This document shows, piece by piece, positions 1 to 9,372 of a DNA stretch of 64,000 nucleotides. The stretch is from Chthonomonadaceae bacterium. GTDB taxonomy: Bacteria > Armatimonadota > Chthonomonadetes > Chthonomonadales > Chthonomonadaceae. The notes below the pieces were generated by a model. The model did not search any database and was not told the origin of the DNA. It saw only the letters and a list, made by a program, of their open reading frames with translations. Numbering within the stretch: position 1 is the first letter of the stretch; each line of letters begins with the position of its first letter. Both the position numbers and the translations under genes were made by a program. The stretch spans positions 1 to 64,000 of the forward strand of contig JANWZQ010000056.1 of assembly GCA_025054835.1 (NCBI GenBank). The letters are read 5' to 3'.

Positions 1-1
1 G

Positions 2-1177
2 ATCCGGGTACTCGATGCGAACGGGCACCACGTTTCCGGCGCACGCGTGCAGGTCGAGCAGGTGCGTCATGCGTTCCTGTTCGGGTGCAATCTGTTCAAT
101 CTGGAGCCAGAGAACCCGGAGGCCTGGCAGACGCAATACCAGCGGCAGTTCACCGCTCTGTTCAACTACGCGACGTTGCCGTTCTACTGGGGGGCGTTCG
201 AGCCGGAAGCGGGCAGACCGCAGTACGCGCGGCTGGAACAGATGGCGCGCTGGTGCACAGCGCACGGGATCGTTGCCAAGGGCCACCCGTTGATCTGGCA
301 GGAAGTCTGGCCCGGCTGGGCGCCCGCAGACCCGGATGCAGCCATTCCACTCCTGCAACGACGCGTGGAAACGATCCTGTCCCGTTACCGCGGACTGATC
401 CGCTACTGGGATGTGGTGAATGAGGCAAACAGCGCGGCCGATCACGCGAACGGTCATGGCGCCTGGGTGCGGCGCGATGGTCCGGTGGCGGTTGTGGCGC
501 GCGCGCTGGAATGGGCCCGGAAGGCGAGCCGGGGCACAGACAACGTGCTGATTTACAACGATTTTAACGTTGGTGAGGCCCATCTGGCGTTGCTGGAGGG
601 GTTGCAACGGCGCCGGGCCCTGCCGGATGCCATCGGCCTGCAGTCGCACATGCACCGGGAGCTCTGGAGCCCGGAACGCGTATGGGTGATCATGGAACGG
701 TTCGCACGCTTCAAAAAGCCGATCCACTTCACCGAGATCACCGTGGTCAGTGGTCCGAGCCCGGGGGAATGGAGTATGCAGCGTCCTCCGAGTGTATGGC
801 CCACAACCCCGGAAGGGGAGCGCGAACAGGCCGAATATCTGGAACGGCTCTACACGCTTCTATTCAGTCACCCGGCCGTGCAGGCGATCACCTACTGGGA
901 CTTCAGCGACCGCAATGCCTGGTTGAACGCGCCGGCAGGCCTGCTACGCGCCGATATGACTCCAAAACCGGCTTATGAGCGCCTGTACAACCTGATCCGG
1001 AGGGCGTGGTGGACCTCCGCAGAAGGGCGGACAGGCAGCAATGGGCAGTATACCGTGCATGCGTTCTATGGCGAGCACCGGATCACGGTTACGGATGCTG
1101 CTGGACGTACGATCGCACAGACGGTGACGCTGCGCCCCGGGAGGGGAGAGACCCGGGTCACCATGCAGTTGCGTTGA
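2..1177 (+). CDS. GH10 endo-beta-1,4-xylanase, 5'-truncated by window edge
   Basis: This is the C-terminal part of a glycoside hydrolase family 10 enzyme, which cleaves beta-1,4-xylan with retention of configuration. The frame is already open at base 2 (IRVLDANGHHVSGARV), so the real start lies outside the window and the GTG at 47 is internal. The remaining protein has a transthyretin-like N-terminal edge, then the GH10 barrel. Counted from the codon at 47, the acid/base glutamate is residue 126 in the VVNEAN motif and the nucleophile is residue 230 in HFTEITV. A small beta-rich tail of about 50 residues closes the protein. It lies just ahead of two GspF genes. The family call is firm; the exact substrate is inferred. 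Confidence 0.9.
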   Translation: MRVLDANGHHVSGARVQVEQVRHAFLFGCNLFNLEPENPEAWQTQYQRQFTALFNYATLPFYWGAFEPEAGRPQYARLEQMARWCTAHGIVAKGHPLIWQEVWPGWAPADPDAAIPLLQRRVETILSRYRGLIRYWDVVNEANSAADHANGHGAWVRRDGPVAVVARALEWARKASRGTDNVLIYNDFNVGEAHLALLEGLQRRRALPDAIGLQSHMHRELWSPERVWVIMERFARFKKPIHFTEITVVSGPSPGEWSMQRPPSVWPTTPEGEREQAEYLERLYTLLFSHPAVQAITYWDFSDRNAWLNAPAGLLRADMTPKPAYERLYNLIRRAWWTSAEGRTGSNGQYTVHAFYGEHRITVTDAAGRTIAQTVTLRPGRGETRVTMQLR

Positions 1178-1193
1178 GAGGATGGGGCAGAGC

Positions 1194-2546
1194 ATGCAGT
1201 TTTTCTATGAAGCCGTGGATGCTCAGGGACAGCGGACGGTCGACAAAATGGAAGCGCGCGACGCTATGGAACTCGAGCGGACGCTGGCGCGACGGGGCTA
1301 CCGGGTCGTGAGCGTCGCACCGGTCCCGAACGCGCTGGTTCCTGCAGCAACAGGGCAGACAGGCGCTCTCAAGCCGGAGCCTGCCAGATGGCGCAGGGGC
1401 AACACGTCCTCCCGGGATGTGGCTGTGGTGCTGGCAGGGAACGCAGCCAGCGTAGCACGCGAGGGGCGCTCTCCTGCCGGAGCTGTAGTCCTGGCAGGAC
1501 GTGTGAGCGCACAGGAGCAGATGCTCTTCTTCCAGCAGCTGGCACAACTCGTCCGGAGTGGCATGACCGTCCATGCAGCTCTGGACCATCTGGGGCCACG
1601 TGTCTCCAGCGCGCATCTCTCCCGGGCAGCAGAGCAGATGGCACAGGCCGCACAACGGGGCGAGCGGATTTCCGACGTGATGGCCGCTGCACCGGAAGTC
1701 TTTCCGGAGCATGTGGTCGGTCTGGTGCGCGCCGGTGAGATGGGCGGCTTTCTCGAGATTGCGCTGGACGAGGTGGCGCGCGGGTATGAGCGCAACATTG
1801 CGCTGTACCGGGGGACGTGGTTGCCTCGCATGATGGCCACGCAAGCGTTCTTTCTACTGGCGCTGGCGCTCCCGTTGTTTCCCACGCTCCTGCGCGTATC
1901 AGATACAGGGGTGTGGGATCTGGCGGCCAACCTGCAGGAATACCTGCGCGTGGTCCTCCTGCGAAACCTGCCGGTTGCTGCGGCAGTCTACTATGGCATC
2001 CGGTGGTGTGCTGCCCGGGTGCAGATGCCGTCTCTGAGGCGCGTGCTGGACACATGGGCGTTGCGCGTGCCCCTTTCTGGCGATCTGCAGCGGTACGAGG
2101 CTCTGAGTGGGTTTTTGCAGACGCTGGGCCGGCTGTATCATGCCGGTGTAGCACCGATCCATGCGTGGGAAGGTGCGGCGTGCACTGCAGGCAACACGGT
2201 TCTCCGCGAGCGACTGATCGCTGCAGGCGGACGCGTGCAACAGGGAGCCTCTTTGCCCGAGGCGTTTGCTGCAACCGGCCTGTTCGACCACGCTGTCGAG
2301 CAATTACTGGTTACCGGGCACTACTCCGGACAGGTCGAGAGCGCTCTGGAGAGCGCGGCCGCGCTCTACCGGGCGCAGGCGGAGGAGGCAGCAAAAAGGA
2401 CTCGACTGGCCCTGTTACGCCTCGGGACGCTGGCCCTGCTGCTCTTCGGTGGAGCTGCCGTGCTCTGGATGGCAAAGACCTACTTCAGCGGGATTTTCCA
2501 GATGGTAGAACGGATGTTCCCGGAGGTGTACGGGGGAGAGATGTAA
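1194..2546 (+). CDS. GspF/PilC-like inner-membrane platform protein (first copy)
   Basis: This is a type II secretion/type IV pilus platform protein of the GspF/PilC family, an inner-membrane scaffold for pseudopilus assembly. It opens with the short beta-rich N-terminal module typical of the family (MQFFYEAVDAQG), followed by two T2SSF repeats near residues 105-230 and 300-430, each ending in hydrophobic membrane helices. An ATG at 1182 is in frame, but the conserved N-terminus begins at 1194 and the purine-rich GAGAGG at 1176-1181 abuts 1182 and so cannot serve it. The xylanase stop is only 16 bases upstream. No GspE ATPase, secretin or prepilin peptidase is in the window, so the machine it serves is unknown. 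Confidence 0.85.
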   Translation: MQFFYEAVDAQGQRTVDKMEARDAMELERTLARRGYRVVSVAPVPNALVPAATGQTGALKPEPARWRRGNTSSRDVAVVLAGNAASVAREGRSPAGAVVLAGRVSAQEQMLFFQQLAQLVRSGMTVHAALDHLGPRVSSAHLSRAAEQMAQAAQRGERISDVMAAAPEVFPEHVVGLVRAGEMGGFLEIALDEVARGYERNIALYRGTWLPRMMATQAFFLLALALPLFPTLLRVSDTGVWDLAANLQEYLRVVLLRNLPVAAAVYYGIRWCAARVQMPSLRRVLDTWALRVPLSGDLQRYEALSGFLQTLGRLYHAGVAPIHAWEGAACTAGNTVLRERLIAAGGRVQQGASLPEAFAATGLFDHAVEQLLVTGHYSGQVESALESAAALYRAQAEEAAKRTRLALLRLGTLALLLFGGAAVLWMAKTYFSGIFQMVERMFPEVYGGEM

Positions 2547-2580
2547 GGGGCCCGGATGTGGGACATGGAGGGAGAGACCG

Positions 2581-4107
2581 ATGCCAGAGTACACGTTCAG
2601 CGCAACAGACCGGCTCGGCAATACCGTTACGGGTACGGTCCGTGCTGCGGACCTCCCGGCCGCAGCAGAGCAGGTACGACAGATGGGGTACACGCCCATT
2701 CAGGTACAACCCGCAACGCCGGTTGCTGACAGTGTGCCCGTTGTGTCAGGTGTGGCAGGGAATACCGGTCATACGGTTTCAGGAGCGGCACGTCCTCTGA
2801 TGCCGCTGGCCGGGGAGTGGGTGGAACCGCCTGTATCGAACCGACTGGAGCCGTGGGAGCGTGGCGGTCCGGTACCACAACCCCCTCCACCCCCTGTATC
2901 GCTGAACGCTTCCGGAATGCCCGTTGTGTCGGCGCCCGATGCAGTGCCTTCCATGGCTGCCGTGCAGGCGCCTCCTGTGGCACGCATTCCCTATGGCGCC
3001 GGTCAGGAGGCAGAGAAATCGCTCTGGCAGCGTTTCCTGGAGGCGATGGTCTACCCGATCTATTCAGGGGTTGTGATCAAGGACCTGGCATCTTTCTACC
3101 GGCAGTTTGCCACGTTGATCGATGCCGGGTTGCCCCTGTACCAGGCGCTCGTTGCGCTGGAGGGCAACACGGCCAATCCGAAGTTGAAAGAGGTGGCGCG
3201 CGCAGGACAGCAACAGGTGCAGGCTGGTGGTCAGTTCTCCGATGTGATGTGGGCCTATCGCTGGGCTTTCTCTCCCATGCAGATCGAGCTGGTGCGCGCG
3301 GCAGAGAAAGCGGGCACGCTGGATCAAACGCTCCGACAGATTGCCGATTATATTGAGCACGAGCTGGAGATCCGACAGCTGATCCGTCGGGAGACGTTCT
3401 ACCCGAAGCTGACGTTGTTCATCGCGATCATGATCCTGGGGGCGCCGGGTTTTTCTGGTTCTCTACCCGCCATCGCAGCCCTTGTGCTCGGGAGCATGGG
3501 GCGGACGACGTACTCCGGGGCGAACTATCTGTGGGATACGTTCGGGTTAATGGCCTCGGCGGTGGTGCCCGTTGTGCTGATCGTGGCGGTGTTCCGGATG
3601 TTCCTGTTTCACAAGCAGGGCGTCCGGGAGGCCTACGACGCGATCAAGCTGTCTATCCCGGTGCTGGGGGGGCTGGTGCGCCAATTCGCGCTCGGGCGTT
3701 TTGCCCGTGCGTTTGCGGCGTTGTATCGAGCCGGATTCTCCATGAGTGCGTCACTGGAGATTGCCGGGGACGCCTGTGCCAACGCGGTGGTGCGTGAGGC
3801 CGCATATCGGGCTGCGCGTCGGGCGACGAACGGCGGGTCTGTAGCCGACGCTCTGAGTGCTTCCGGGGTGTTTCCCCCGGTTGCCATCAATCTGTTGCGT
3901 ACAGGCGAGACGTCGGGGAATCTGGACGTGTTGATGGATAAGATGGCTGACTTCTTTGAGGGCGAGGCGAAAACGCGGTCACATCAGGCCGGAATTGCTC
4001 TGGGAGTGCTGGTGTTTCTGATCGTTGCACTGCTGGTCGGGCAGGCAGTCATCGGGCAATATACCGGGTACGCTACAGGAGTGGTGCGCGGCGCGGAGGG
4101 GCCATGA
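2581..4107 (+). CDS. GspF/PilC-like inner-membrane platform protein (second copy, long linker)
   Basis: A second GspF/PilC paralogue follows the first after 34 bases, with a GGAGGGAGAG ribosome site. At 508 aa it is longer than the usual 400. The N-terminal module (MPEYTFSATDRLG) is separated from the membrane core by a proline-rich linker of about 80 residues (roughly 45-125). Two T2SSF domains follow, at about 150-270 and 365-490. The stop codon overlaps the next start as ATGA, so it is translationally coupled to the J-domain protein. Two divergent GspF-like proteins in a row suggest a hetero-oligomeric platform, which is an inference. The family assignment is firm. Confidence 0.88.
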   Translation: MPEYTFSATDRLGNTVTGTVRAADLPAAAEQVRQMGYTPIQVQPATPVADSVPVVSGVAGNTGHTVSGAARPLMPLAGEWVEPPVSNRLEPWERGGPVPQPPPPPVSLNASGMPVVSAPDAVPSMAAVQAPPVARIPYGAGQEAEKSLWQRFLEAMVYPIYSGVVIKDLASFYRQFATLIDAGLPLYQALVALEGNTANPKLKEVARAGQQQVQAGGQFSDVMWAYRWAFSPMQIELVRAAEKAGTLDQTLRQIADYIEHELEIRQLIRRETFYPKLTLFIAIMILGAPGFSGSLPAIAALVLGSMGRTTYSGANYLWDTFGLMASAVVPVVLIVAVFRMFLFHKQGVREAYDAIKLSIPVLGGLVRQFALGRFARAFAALYRAGFSMSASLEIAGDACANAVVREAAYRAARRATNGGSVADALSASGVFPPVAINLLRTGETSGNLDVLMDKMADFFEGEAKTRSHQAGIALGVLVFLIVALLVGQAVIGQYTGYATGVVRGAEGP

Positions 4108-5387
4108 GTGGACAACCGGACTACTACGCGGTGCTCGGGCTGAAGCCCGAGGCCACGGCCGAGGAGATCAAGAAGCGCTATCGGGAACTGGCACGCCGTT
4201 ATCATCCGGATGTCAATCCCAGTCCGGAGGCGGCCCAGAAGATCAAAGCGGTCAATGAGGCCTACCACATTCTGGGCGATCCGGACCGTCGGGCGCTGTA
4301 TGACGCGGAGCGGTTTCTATCGCGCAAGCCCGCGGTCTCGCCGGCAACGTCCTCCAGTGTCTCGCGTACGCCACCACCGCGCAACACGCCTCCGCAACCA
4401 CGCCCCGCACCCGGTAAGATGGAGTTCAACGGGTTCGGGCGGACACCCCCCTCTTCCTCCGCGCGCGCCCGTCGGCCGTCTCCAGCGCAGGAGCGTTCCT
4501 CTGGAACGGCAGCCGGTAAGAGCGCGCAGGCGCGGACAAGAGTGGAGCAGTTGCTCAAGGAGGCACAGCTGGCCTTCGTCAACCGGCAGTATCGGCAGGC
4601 GGAAGAATTGTGCCGTCAGGTTCTGAGTCTCGATGCGCGGTGCGCGCGAGCGCATGAGATCCTCGGGGACGTCTATACGAAACGCGGGCACACGGAGAAA
4701 GCGAACACTGAATACTCCTACGCGGTGCAGCTGGATCCGCACAACGTGAACGTGCAGAACAAGCTGGAACATCTGAATCAGAACAGGAAGAAGCGCAGTC
4801 CCAGAGTGACCTATACCTCAAAGCGCAGTTCATGGACACGACTGACGGAGGGACCGGAGCGTGAGCTCTTTCTGGGGGCACTGGCAACCGTGCTGTTTCT
4901 GGCCTGGTTGGGTGTGTTCGTCCTGCTCAAACAGTACCCGGGAGCTCCGATCGGAATATTGCCCGTTCCGGATCTTTCGTTGAACCTGTTTGTGGCTCTC
5001 GGCATGAATGGTCTGTTCTCCGGGATGTTGCTGGCCCTGTACGGGGGGATGCGGCCATTTTCGGAGGAGCTGATGACGACGGAGACGCAGGAGGGACGCA
5101 CGCCGGTGGCCCTCGGGATGTTGTTGACCGCATTTGCTCTCCTCTGGTTCTACGCCTCGCTGCTGGTTTACTTCGGCATCGCGTTTGCTCGCAATCGCTT
5201 CTCGCCCTCAGTATTGCGTGTCTACGGCGTCACGTTGCTCCAGATCGTTCTGGTTGTCCTGCTGTACCATCCGGCCGGGGCAGATGCTGCGGGCGTGCAG
5301 GTGGCGGCACTGGCAGGCAACGTGCTGTTTCCGGCGATGCTGCTGGGATGGGCTCTGGGCGACGCGGTGCGTCTGGGGGAACGGTAG
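4104..5387 (+). CDS. Membrane-anchored J-domain/TPR protein
   Basis: This protein combines an N-terminal J-domain (residues 1-66, HPD at 34-36), a low-complexity Ser/Pro/Arg linker, about two TPR repeats (near 146-215) and five predicted C-terminal membrane segments. J-domains stimulate the ATPase of DnaK-type chaperones; here the catalytic HPD is intact. There is no Gly/Phe region or zinc-finger domain, so it is not a canonical DnaJ. The start codon overlaps the stop of the second GspF gene as ATGA, which links it to the secretion/pilus platform. It probably recruits Hsp70 to the inner membrane near that machine (inference). It ends 16 bases before the convergent gpsA stop. Confidence 0.85.
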   Translation: MSGQPDYYAVLGLKPEATAEEIKKRYRELARRYHPDVNPSPEAAQKIKAVNEAYHILGDPDRRALYDAERFLSRKPAVSPATSSSVSRTPPPRNTPPQPRPAPGKMEFNGFGRTPPSSSARARRPSPAQERSSGTAAGKSAQARTRVEQLLKEAQLAFVNRQYRQAEELCRQVLSLDARCARAHEILGDVYTKRGHTEKANTEYSYAVQLDPHNVNVQNKLEHLNQNRKKRSPRVTYTSKRSSWTRLTEGPERELFLGALATVLFLAWLGVFVLLKQYPGAPIGILPVPDLSLNLFVALGMNGLFSGMLLALYGGMRPFSEELMTTETQEGRTPVALGMLLTAFALLWFYASLLVYFGIAFARNRFSPSVLRVYGVTLLQIVLVVLLYHPAGADAAGVQVAALAGNVLFPAMLLGWALGDAVRLGER

Positions 5388-5403
5388 GGGCCTGCGGCCG
5401 ATC

Positions 5404-6417
5404 TCAGAGGGGCTCCACTTCCGCTTTGAGGGGGCGCAACATCAGCTCCCGGATGACATCCGGGGCGGAGCGGCCCTCGAACAGGAGGGCGTAGATGGCG
5501 TTGCAGAGCGGCATATCCACGTGGGCACGGCGGGCAATGGTGCACAGGGCGTGTGTGGTCGGGATCCCTTCTGCGGCCTGTCCGATCTGCTGAAGCGCTT
5601 CCTGCAGAGGTTGCCCCTGACCGAGTGCATAGCCGACGCGGTAGTTACGCGAGAGCCGGCTGACGCTGGTCGCAAAGAGGTCTCCGGCACCCGAGAGACC
5701 CAGGAAGGTGCGTGCCTCGGCACCCTGAGAGACTCCAAGCCGGATTGTCTCGGTCAGTCCACGCGTGAGGAACGCAGCCTTGGAGTTATCTCCGAAACCG
5801 AGACCGTCACATACACCAGCGCCAATTGCGATCACGTTTTTGATCGCTCCTCCCAGCTCCACACCGACGATATCGTGGTTGGTATACACCCGGAAAGTGG
5901 GGCAGGGCTGCGTGGAGAACAGTTGCTGGATGCGGCGGGCAGCCTCCAGACAGGTTGAGGCAGCCACGCTGGCGGTTGGGAGCTTCCGCGCCACTTCCAC
6001 TGCGAGGTTGGGGCCTGAAAGCGCTACAACGCGCTGCTCTGCATGCGGGATCACGGTGGCGAGTACCTGGCTCATGCGCAGTCCGGATCCCTCCTCCAGT
6101 CCTTTGGCAGCCGAGAGCAGAAGGGCAGACGCAGGGATGTGTGGGGCCGCCAGTTGAGTGACCTCGCGCAGGCTCCCGCTGGGCACGGCAAACACGACGA
6201 CTTCGACGTCTCTCAGAGCGTCTGCCAGATCCGCCGTGGGGGTGATGCGATCGGGCAGGGGGAAGCCGGGCAGGTAGCGCGGGTTTTCGCGACGCTCCTG
6301 CAGTGCATGCAGGAGGTGCTGATCACGGGCCCAGAGGCGCACGCGGTGCCCGTTGTCAGCCAGAATAAGCGCGAGCGCCGTGCCCCAGCTGCCGGCTCCC
6401 AGGACCGCAATGCTCAT
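5404..6417 (-). CDS. gpsA: NAD(P)-dependent glycerol-3-phosphate dehydrogenase
   Basis: GpsA reduces dihydroxyacetone phosphate to sn-glycerol-3-phosphate, the backbone for phospholipids, in the cytoplasm. The N-terminal Rossmann motif GAGSWGTALA, the SGPNLAVEVA segment, the lysine region ELGGAIKNVIAIGAG and the GFGDNSKAAFLTRG signature are all present. At 337 aa it has normal family length. Its ATG overlaps the trmFO stop as ATGA, so the two genes are cotranscribed and translationally coupled with trmFO first. Confidence 0.96.
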   Translation of the reverse strand: MSIAVLGAGSWGTALALILADNGHRVRLWARDQHLLHALQERRENPRYLPGFPLPDRITPTADLADALRDVEVVVFAVPSGSLREVTQLAAPHIPASALLLSAAKGLEEGSGLRMSQVLATVIPHAEQRVVALSGPNLAVEVARKLPTASVAASTCLEAARRIQQLFSTQPCPTFRVYTNHDIVGVELGGAIKNVIAIGAGVCDGLGFGDNSKAAFLTRGLTETIRLGVSQGAEARTFLGLSGAGDLFATSVSRLSRNYRVGYALGQGQPLQEALQQIGQAAEGIPTTHALCTIARRAHVDMPLCNAIYALLFEGRSAPDVIRELMLRPLKAEVEPL

Positions 6418-7880
6418 GCGTGTTCTCTCGCATCGGTCGCAGCAACGGCGATTTCTGGTGTCCGGTCTGGCAATCGGACGGAGGGTGTGTCCGCTTCCAG
6501 AGAGCGTACAAAGGCGTCGATCGCCGCGAGGGCGCGCTCGCTTTTGAGCCGGGTCTTTTCGCGTCTATCGTGCACGGGCAGGCCTTCAAGCTCCGGGACG
6601 ATGCCCCAGTTCGCGTTCATGGGCGCGAAGTGCTTCGGATCCGTCTCGACCAGATAGTAGCAGAGAGAGCCCAGGACCGTTTCGCGCGGGGGAACGACGG
6701 GGGACAGTCCGCACAGGAGGCGGTGCGCGTTCAGGCCGGCCAGCAGTCCTGTGGCCGCAGATTCCAGGTAGCCTTCCACTCCGGTCATCTGCCCGGCGAG
6801 AAAGATACCAGGATGCTCCCGCAGCTGGCAGGTGGGCTCCAGCAGGCGAGGCGCGTTCACGTAGGTGTTGCGGTGCATGACGCCGTAACGGACGAACTCG
6901 GCGTTCTCCAGACCGGGGATCATACGAAAGATCCGCTTCTGTTCCCCCCACTTCATGCGCGTCTGGAAGCCGACCATTCCCCAGAGGGTACCTGCTTTGT
7001 TCTCCTGTCGCAGCTGTACGACGGCGTAGGGGCGGCGTCCGGTGCGCGGATCGATCAGGCCGATGGGCTTCATCGGGCCGAACGCAAGCGTGCGGGGCCC
7101 GCGTCTGGCGAGCTCTTCGATCGGGACGCACATTTCGAAGAAGACCGTCGGGTGCGGGGAGGCCTCCTGCTCGAAGTCGTGCAACGGGGCGAGCTCTGCC
7201 TGACAGATGGCCTCCCACAGGGCCATGTACTCGTCCTTGTTCAGAGGGCAGTTGAGGTAATCTGCGCTCACACCGGCCGGATGGCCGCAGCGGGGATCGG
7301 GATCGGCGGTACCGGTCTCGGGAGCGCCTTTGCCACGACGGGAAGCGCGGAAAACTCTGGAGAGATCCAGACTGTCGTAGGTAACTGTCGGGGCAACAGC
7401 GTCGTAGAATGACAGCGCGTCGCCTCCGGTGAGCCGGGCGATCTCTGTGGCCAGCGCATCTGAGGTCAACGGACCGGTGGCGATGACAACCGGTCTGGCC
7501 TCCGGGATGCGGGTTACCTCCTGTCGTATGATCGTGACGTTGGGATGCGCGGCGAGCGTTTCAGTGACTTCACGCGAGAACGGTTCTCGGTCGACTGCCA
7601 GTGCCTCTCCGGCAGGAACGCGATGTCGTTCTGCGATGGGCAGGATGAGCGATCCCAATCGCCGCATCTCTTCTTTCAGAACGCCGCTGGCGTTGGTGAG
7701 CAGACAGGACTTGAAGGAGTTGGAGCAGACCAGCTCTGCGAGGTCACCGGTGCGGTGCACCGGAGTACTGCGGTGCGGGCGCATCTCGAACAGAGTTACT
7801 TTGCTGCCACGTTGTGCTGCGGCCCATGCCGCTTCTACACCGGCAAACCCGCCACCAATCACCAGGATTTCCCGGGTCAT
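6414..7880 (-). CDS. trmFO: Methylenetetrahydrofolate-tRNA (uracil-5-)-methyltransferase
   Basis: TrmFO methylates U54 of the tRNA T-loop using methylenetetrahydrofolate and FAD. The FAD-binding motif GGGFAGVEAAWAA begins 7 residues into the protein. The VCSNSFKSC segment contains one of the conserved family cysteines, and the CPLNKDEY and HRNTYVNAP blocks are present. The frame extends to 7988, but the ATG at 7880 has an AGGAGAG site 7 bases upstream and matches the family N-terminus. A candidate promoter lies at 7913-7941. The product is 488 aa, somewhat longer than the usual 440. Confidence 0.95.
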   Translation of the reverse strand: MTREILVIGGGFAGVEAAWAAAQRGSKVTLFEMRPHRSTPVHRTGDLAELVCSNSFKSCLLTNASGVLKEEMRRLGSLILPIAERHRVPAGEALAVDREPFSREVTETLAAHPNVTIIRQEVTRIPEARPVVIATGPLTSDALATEIARLTGGDALSFYDAVAPTVTYDSLDLSRVFRASRRGKGAPETGTADPDPRCGHPAGVSADYLNCPLNKDEYMALWEAICQAELAPLHDFEQEASPHPTVFFEMCVPIEELARRGPRTLAFGPMKPIGLIDPRTGRRPYAVVQLRQENKAGTLWGMVGFQTRMKWGEQKRIFRMIPGLENAEFVRYGVMHRNTYVNAPRLLEPTCQLREHPGIFLAGQMTGVEGYLESAATGLLAGLNAHRLLCGLSPVVPPRETVLGSLCYYLVETDPKHFAPMNANWGIVPELEGLPVHDRREKTRLKSERALAAIDAFVRSLEADTPSVRLPDRTPEIAVAATDAREHA

Positions 7881-7912
7881 TTCGTTCTCTCCTGAGCTTG
7901 CACGCATGTAGT

Positions 7913-7941
7913 ATGATACCCCGTCTGCTACGGACGAACAA
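7913..7941 (-). promoter_or_regulatory. Candidate sigma-70-type promoter for trmFO-gpsA
   Basis: On the minus strand TTGTTC (7941-7936) and TATCAT (7918-7913) are separated by 17 bp. The -10 matches consensus at five of six positions and the -35 at three. The site lies about 35 bp before the trmFO ATG. Confidence 0.4.
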
Positions 7942-8073
7942 TGTGCATGGTCCCGTGTTTCTGCCATGGAAGGGATCGGGTGGCTCACGTCGAATTAACC
8001 GCAGGATCACGGATCTTCCCGTCGCTGGCGCTTGCGGCATGCGGTGCTGCCATGCACGAGAGGAGGTAAACGG

Positions 8074-8118
8074 ATGAGTGTGATCCTCGGGAAAGGAGAG
8101 ACGACTTGCGCGTCGTGA
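8074..8118 (+). CDS. Possible 14-residue leader ORF overlapping the glycosyltransferase start
   Basis: An ATG at 8074 follows an excellent ribosome site, AGAGGAGGTAA. It opens a 14-codon frame (MSVILGKGETTCAS) that ends at 8116-8118, 10 bases inside the downstream glycosyltransferase, which starts at 8106 in another frame. The arrangement would allow translational coupling. The evidence is only the ribosome site and the overlap; the peptide resembles nothing I know. Confidence 0.25.
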   Translation: MSVILGKGETTCAS

Positions 8119-9362
8119 TGCTCTCATGGGAGTATCCTCCCAGAATTGTGGGCGGCATTGCCCGTCATGTGGAAGAGATCTCCTGGGCACTGGCCAGGAT
8201 GCCCGGCGTGGAAGTGCACGTGGTTACGTGCGCTTTTCCCGGCGCGCCGATGGAAGAGGTCTACCAGGGGGTGCACATTCATCGCGTGACACCCTATGAG
8301 GCGCCCGGAGGGTACAACGACTTCGTCCACTGGGTGCATCAGCTCAACGCGGCCATGCGGGATCGGGCCTGGACGTTGTGTCAGGAGTGGCTCACAGAGC
8401 TTCTCTCTGACCGTGCTTGCAAGGACCCGAAGCAGTTGCCGGCGCAGAGCGGGATTGTTCTGCATGTGCACGACTGGTTGGCCTACTTCGCCGGAGTACA
8501 GTTGAAACACGCGTTCAAGCTGCCACTGGTCGCCACCATTCATGCCACGGAGTTCGGGCGCAACAACGGCATTCACTCCGATATTTCGCGCTACATTCAC
8601 TCCATTGAGAAGGATCTGGTGACCGAGGCCTGGCGCGTGATCGTGTGCTCCGGCTTCATGAAAGGGGAGATCGAGTACGCTCTGCAGGCGCCTCAGGATA
8701 AGATCGATATTATCTACAACGGGATCCACACGGAGAAGTTTGAGTTCGATTTCCCGCTGGAAGAGGCCCGGGCTTTCCGATGTCAGTATGCGGCGCCCTA
8801 CGAGAAGATGATCCTGTTTGTGGGGCGCGGTGTGCGGGAGAAGGGCGCGCACATTCTGATTGAGGCGTTCCCGAAAGTGCGGCAGGGCTATCATGATGTG
8901 AAGCTGGTGATGGCGGGGGGCGGTTATCGCAAGCACCTGGAGGACCGCGCACACGCGCTGGGTATCTGGCAGAACGTGTACTTCACTGGCTTTGTGCCCG
9001 ACGACGTGCTGCTGCGCCTGTACAAGGTGGCCGATGTGGCCTGCTTTCCCAGTCTGTACGAGCCGTTCGGGATCGTGGCTCTGGAGGCTATGGCGTCCCA
9101 CACACCGGTGGTGGTTTCCGATGCAGGGGGACTTCCCGAGGTCGTGGAGGCCGATGTGACCGGCACAGTGACCTGGTTGAACAACCCGGACAGTCTGGCC
9201 TGGGGATTATTGCGTGTGTTGCATAACCCACAGTTTGCCCGGGAGATGGCGGAACGGGCGTACCAGAAGTGTAAAACCGTGTTCAACTGGGATCGCATCG
9301 CCGAGCAGACGCACGACGTCTACACGCGCGTCTGGAGTGAGTATCAGGTGAGCGCGTGGTAG
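8106..9362 (+). CDS. GT4-family glycosyltransferase (GlgA-like/archaeal-type)
   Basis: This is a GT-B fold retaining glycosyltransferase of family GT4. It starts with the donor-lobe motif LSWEYPPRIVGGIARHV, and the C-terminal lobe carries the nucleotide-sugar motif EPFGIVALEAM followed by DAGGLPEVV. It resembles the GT4 enzymes often labelled glycogen synthase in archaea and thermophiles, but the acceptor cannot be read from sequence. The TTG start at 8106 has GGAGAG five bases upstream. The gene is monocistronic, divergent from trmFO and convergent with the hlyD-like gene, 10 bases away. A separate GT5 glycogen synthase is at 43219-44751. Confidence 0.85.
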   Translation: MRVVMLSWEYPPRIVGGIARHVEEISWALARMPGVEVHVVTCAFPGAPMEEVYQGVHIHRVTPYEAPGGYNDFVHWVHQLNAAMRDRAWTLCQEWLTELLSDRACKDPKQLPAQSGIVLHVHDWLAYFAGVQLKHAFKLPLVATIHATEFGRNNGIHSDISRYIHSIEKDLVTEAWRVIVCSGFMKGEIEYALQAPQDKIDIIYNGIHTEKFEFDFPLEEARAFRCQYAAPYEKMILFVGRGVREKGAHILIEAFPKVRQGYHDVKLVMAGGGYRKHLEDRAHALGIWQNVYFTGFVPDDVLLRLYKVADVACFPSLYEPFGIVALEAMASHTPVVVSDAGGLPEVVEADVTGTVTWLNNPDSLAWGLLRVLHNPQFAREMAERAYQKCKTVFNWDRIAEQTHDVYTRVWSEYQVSAW

Positions 9363-9372
9363 TTTCGAGTGC

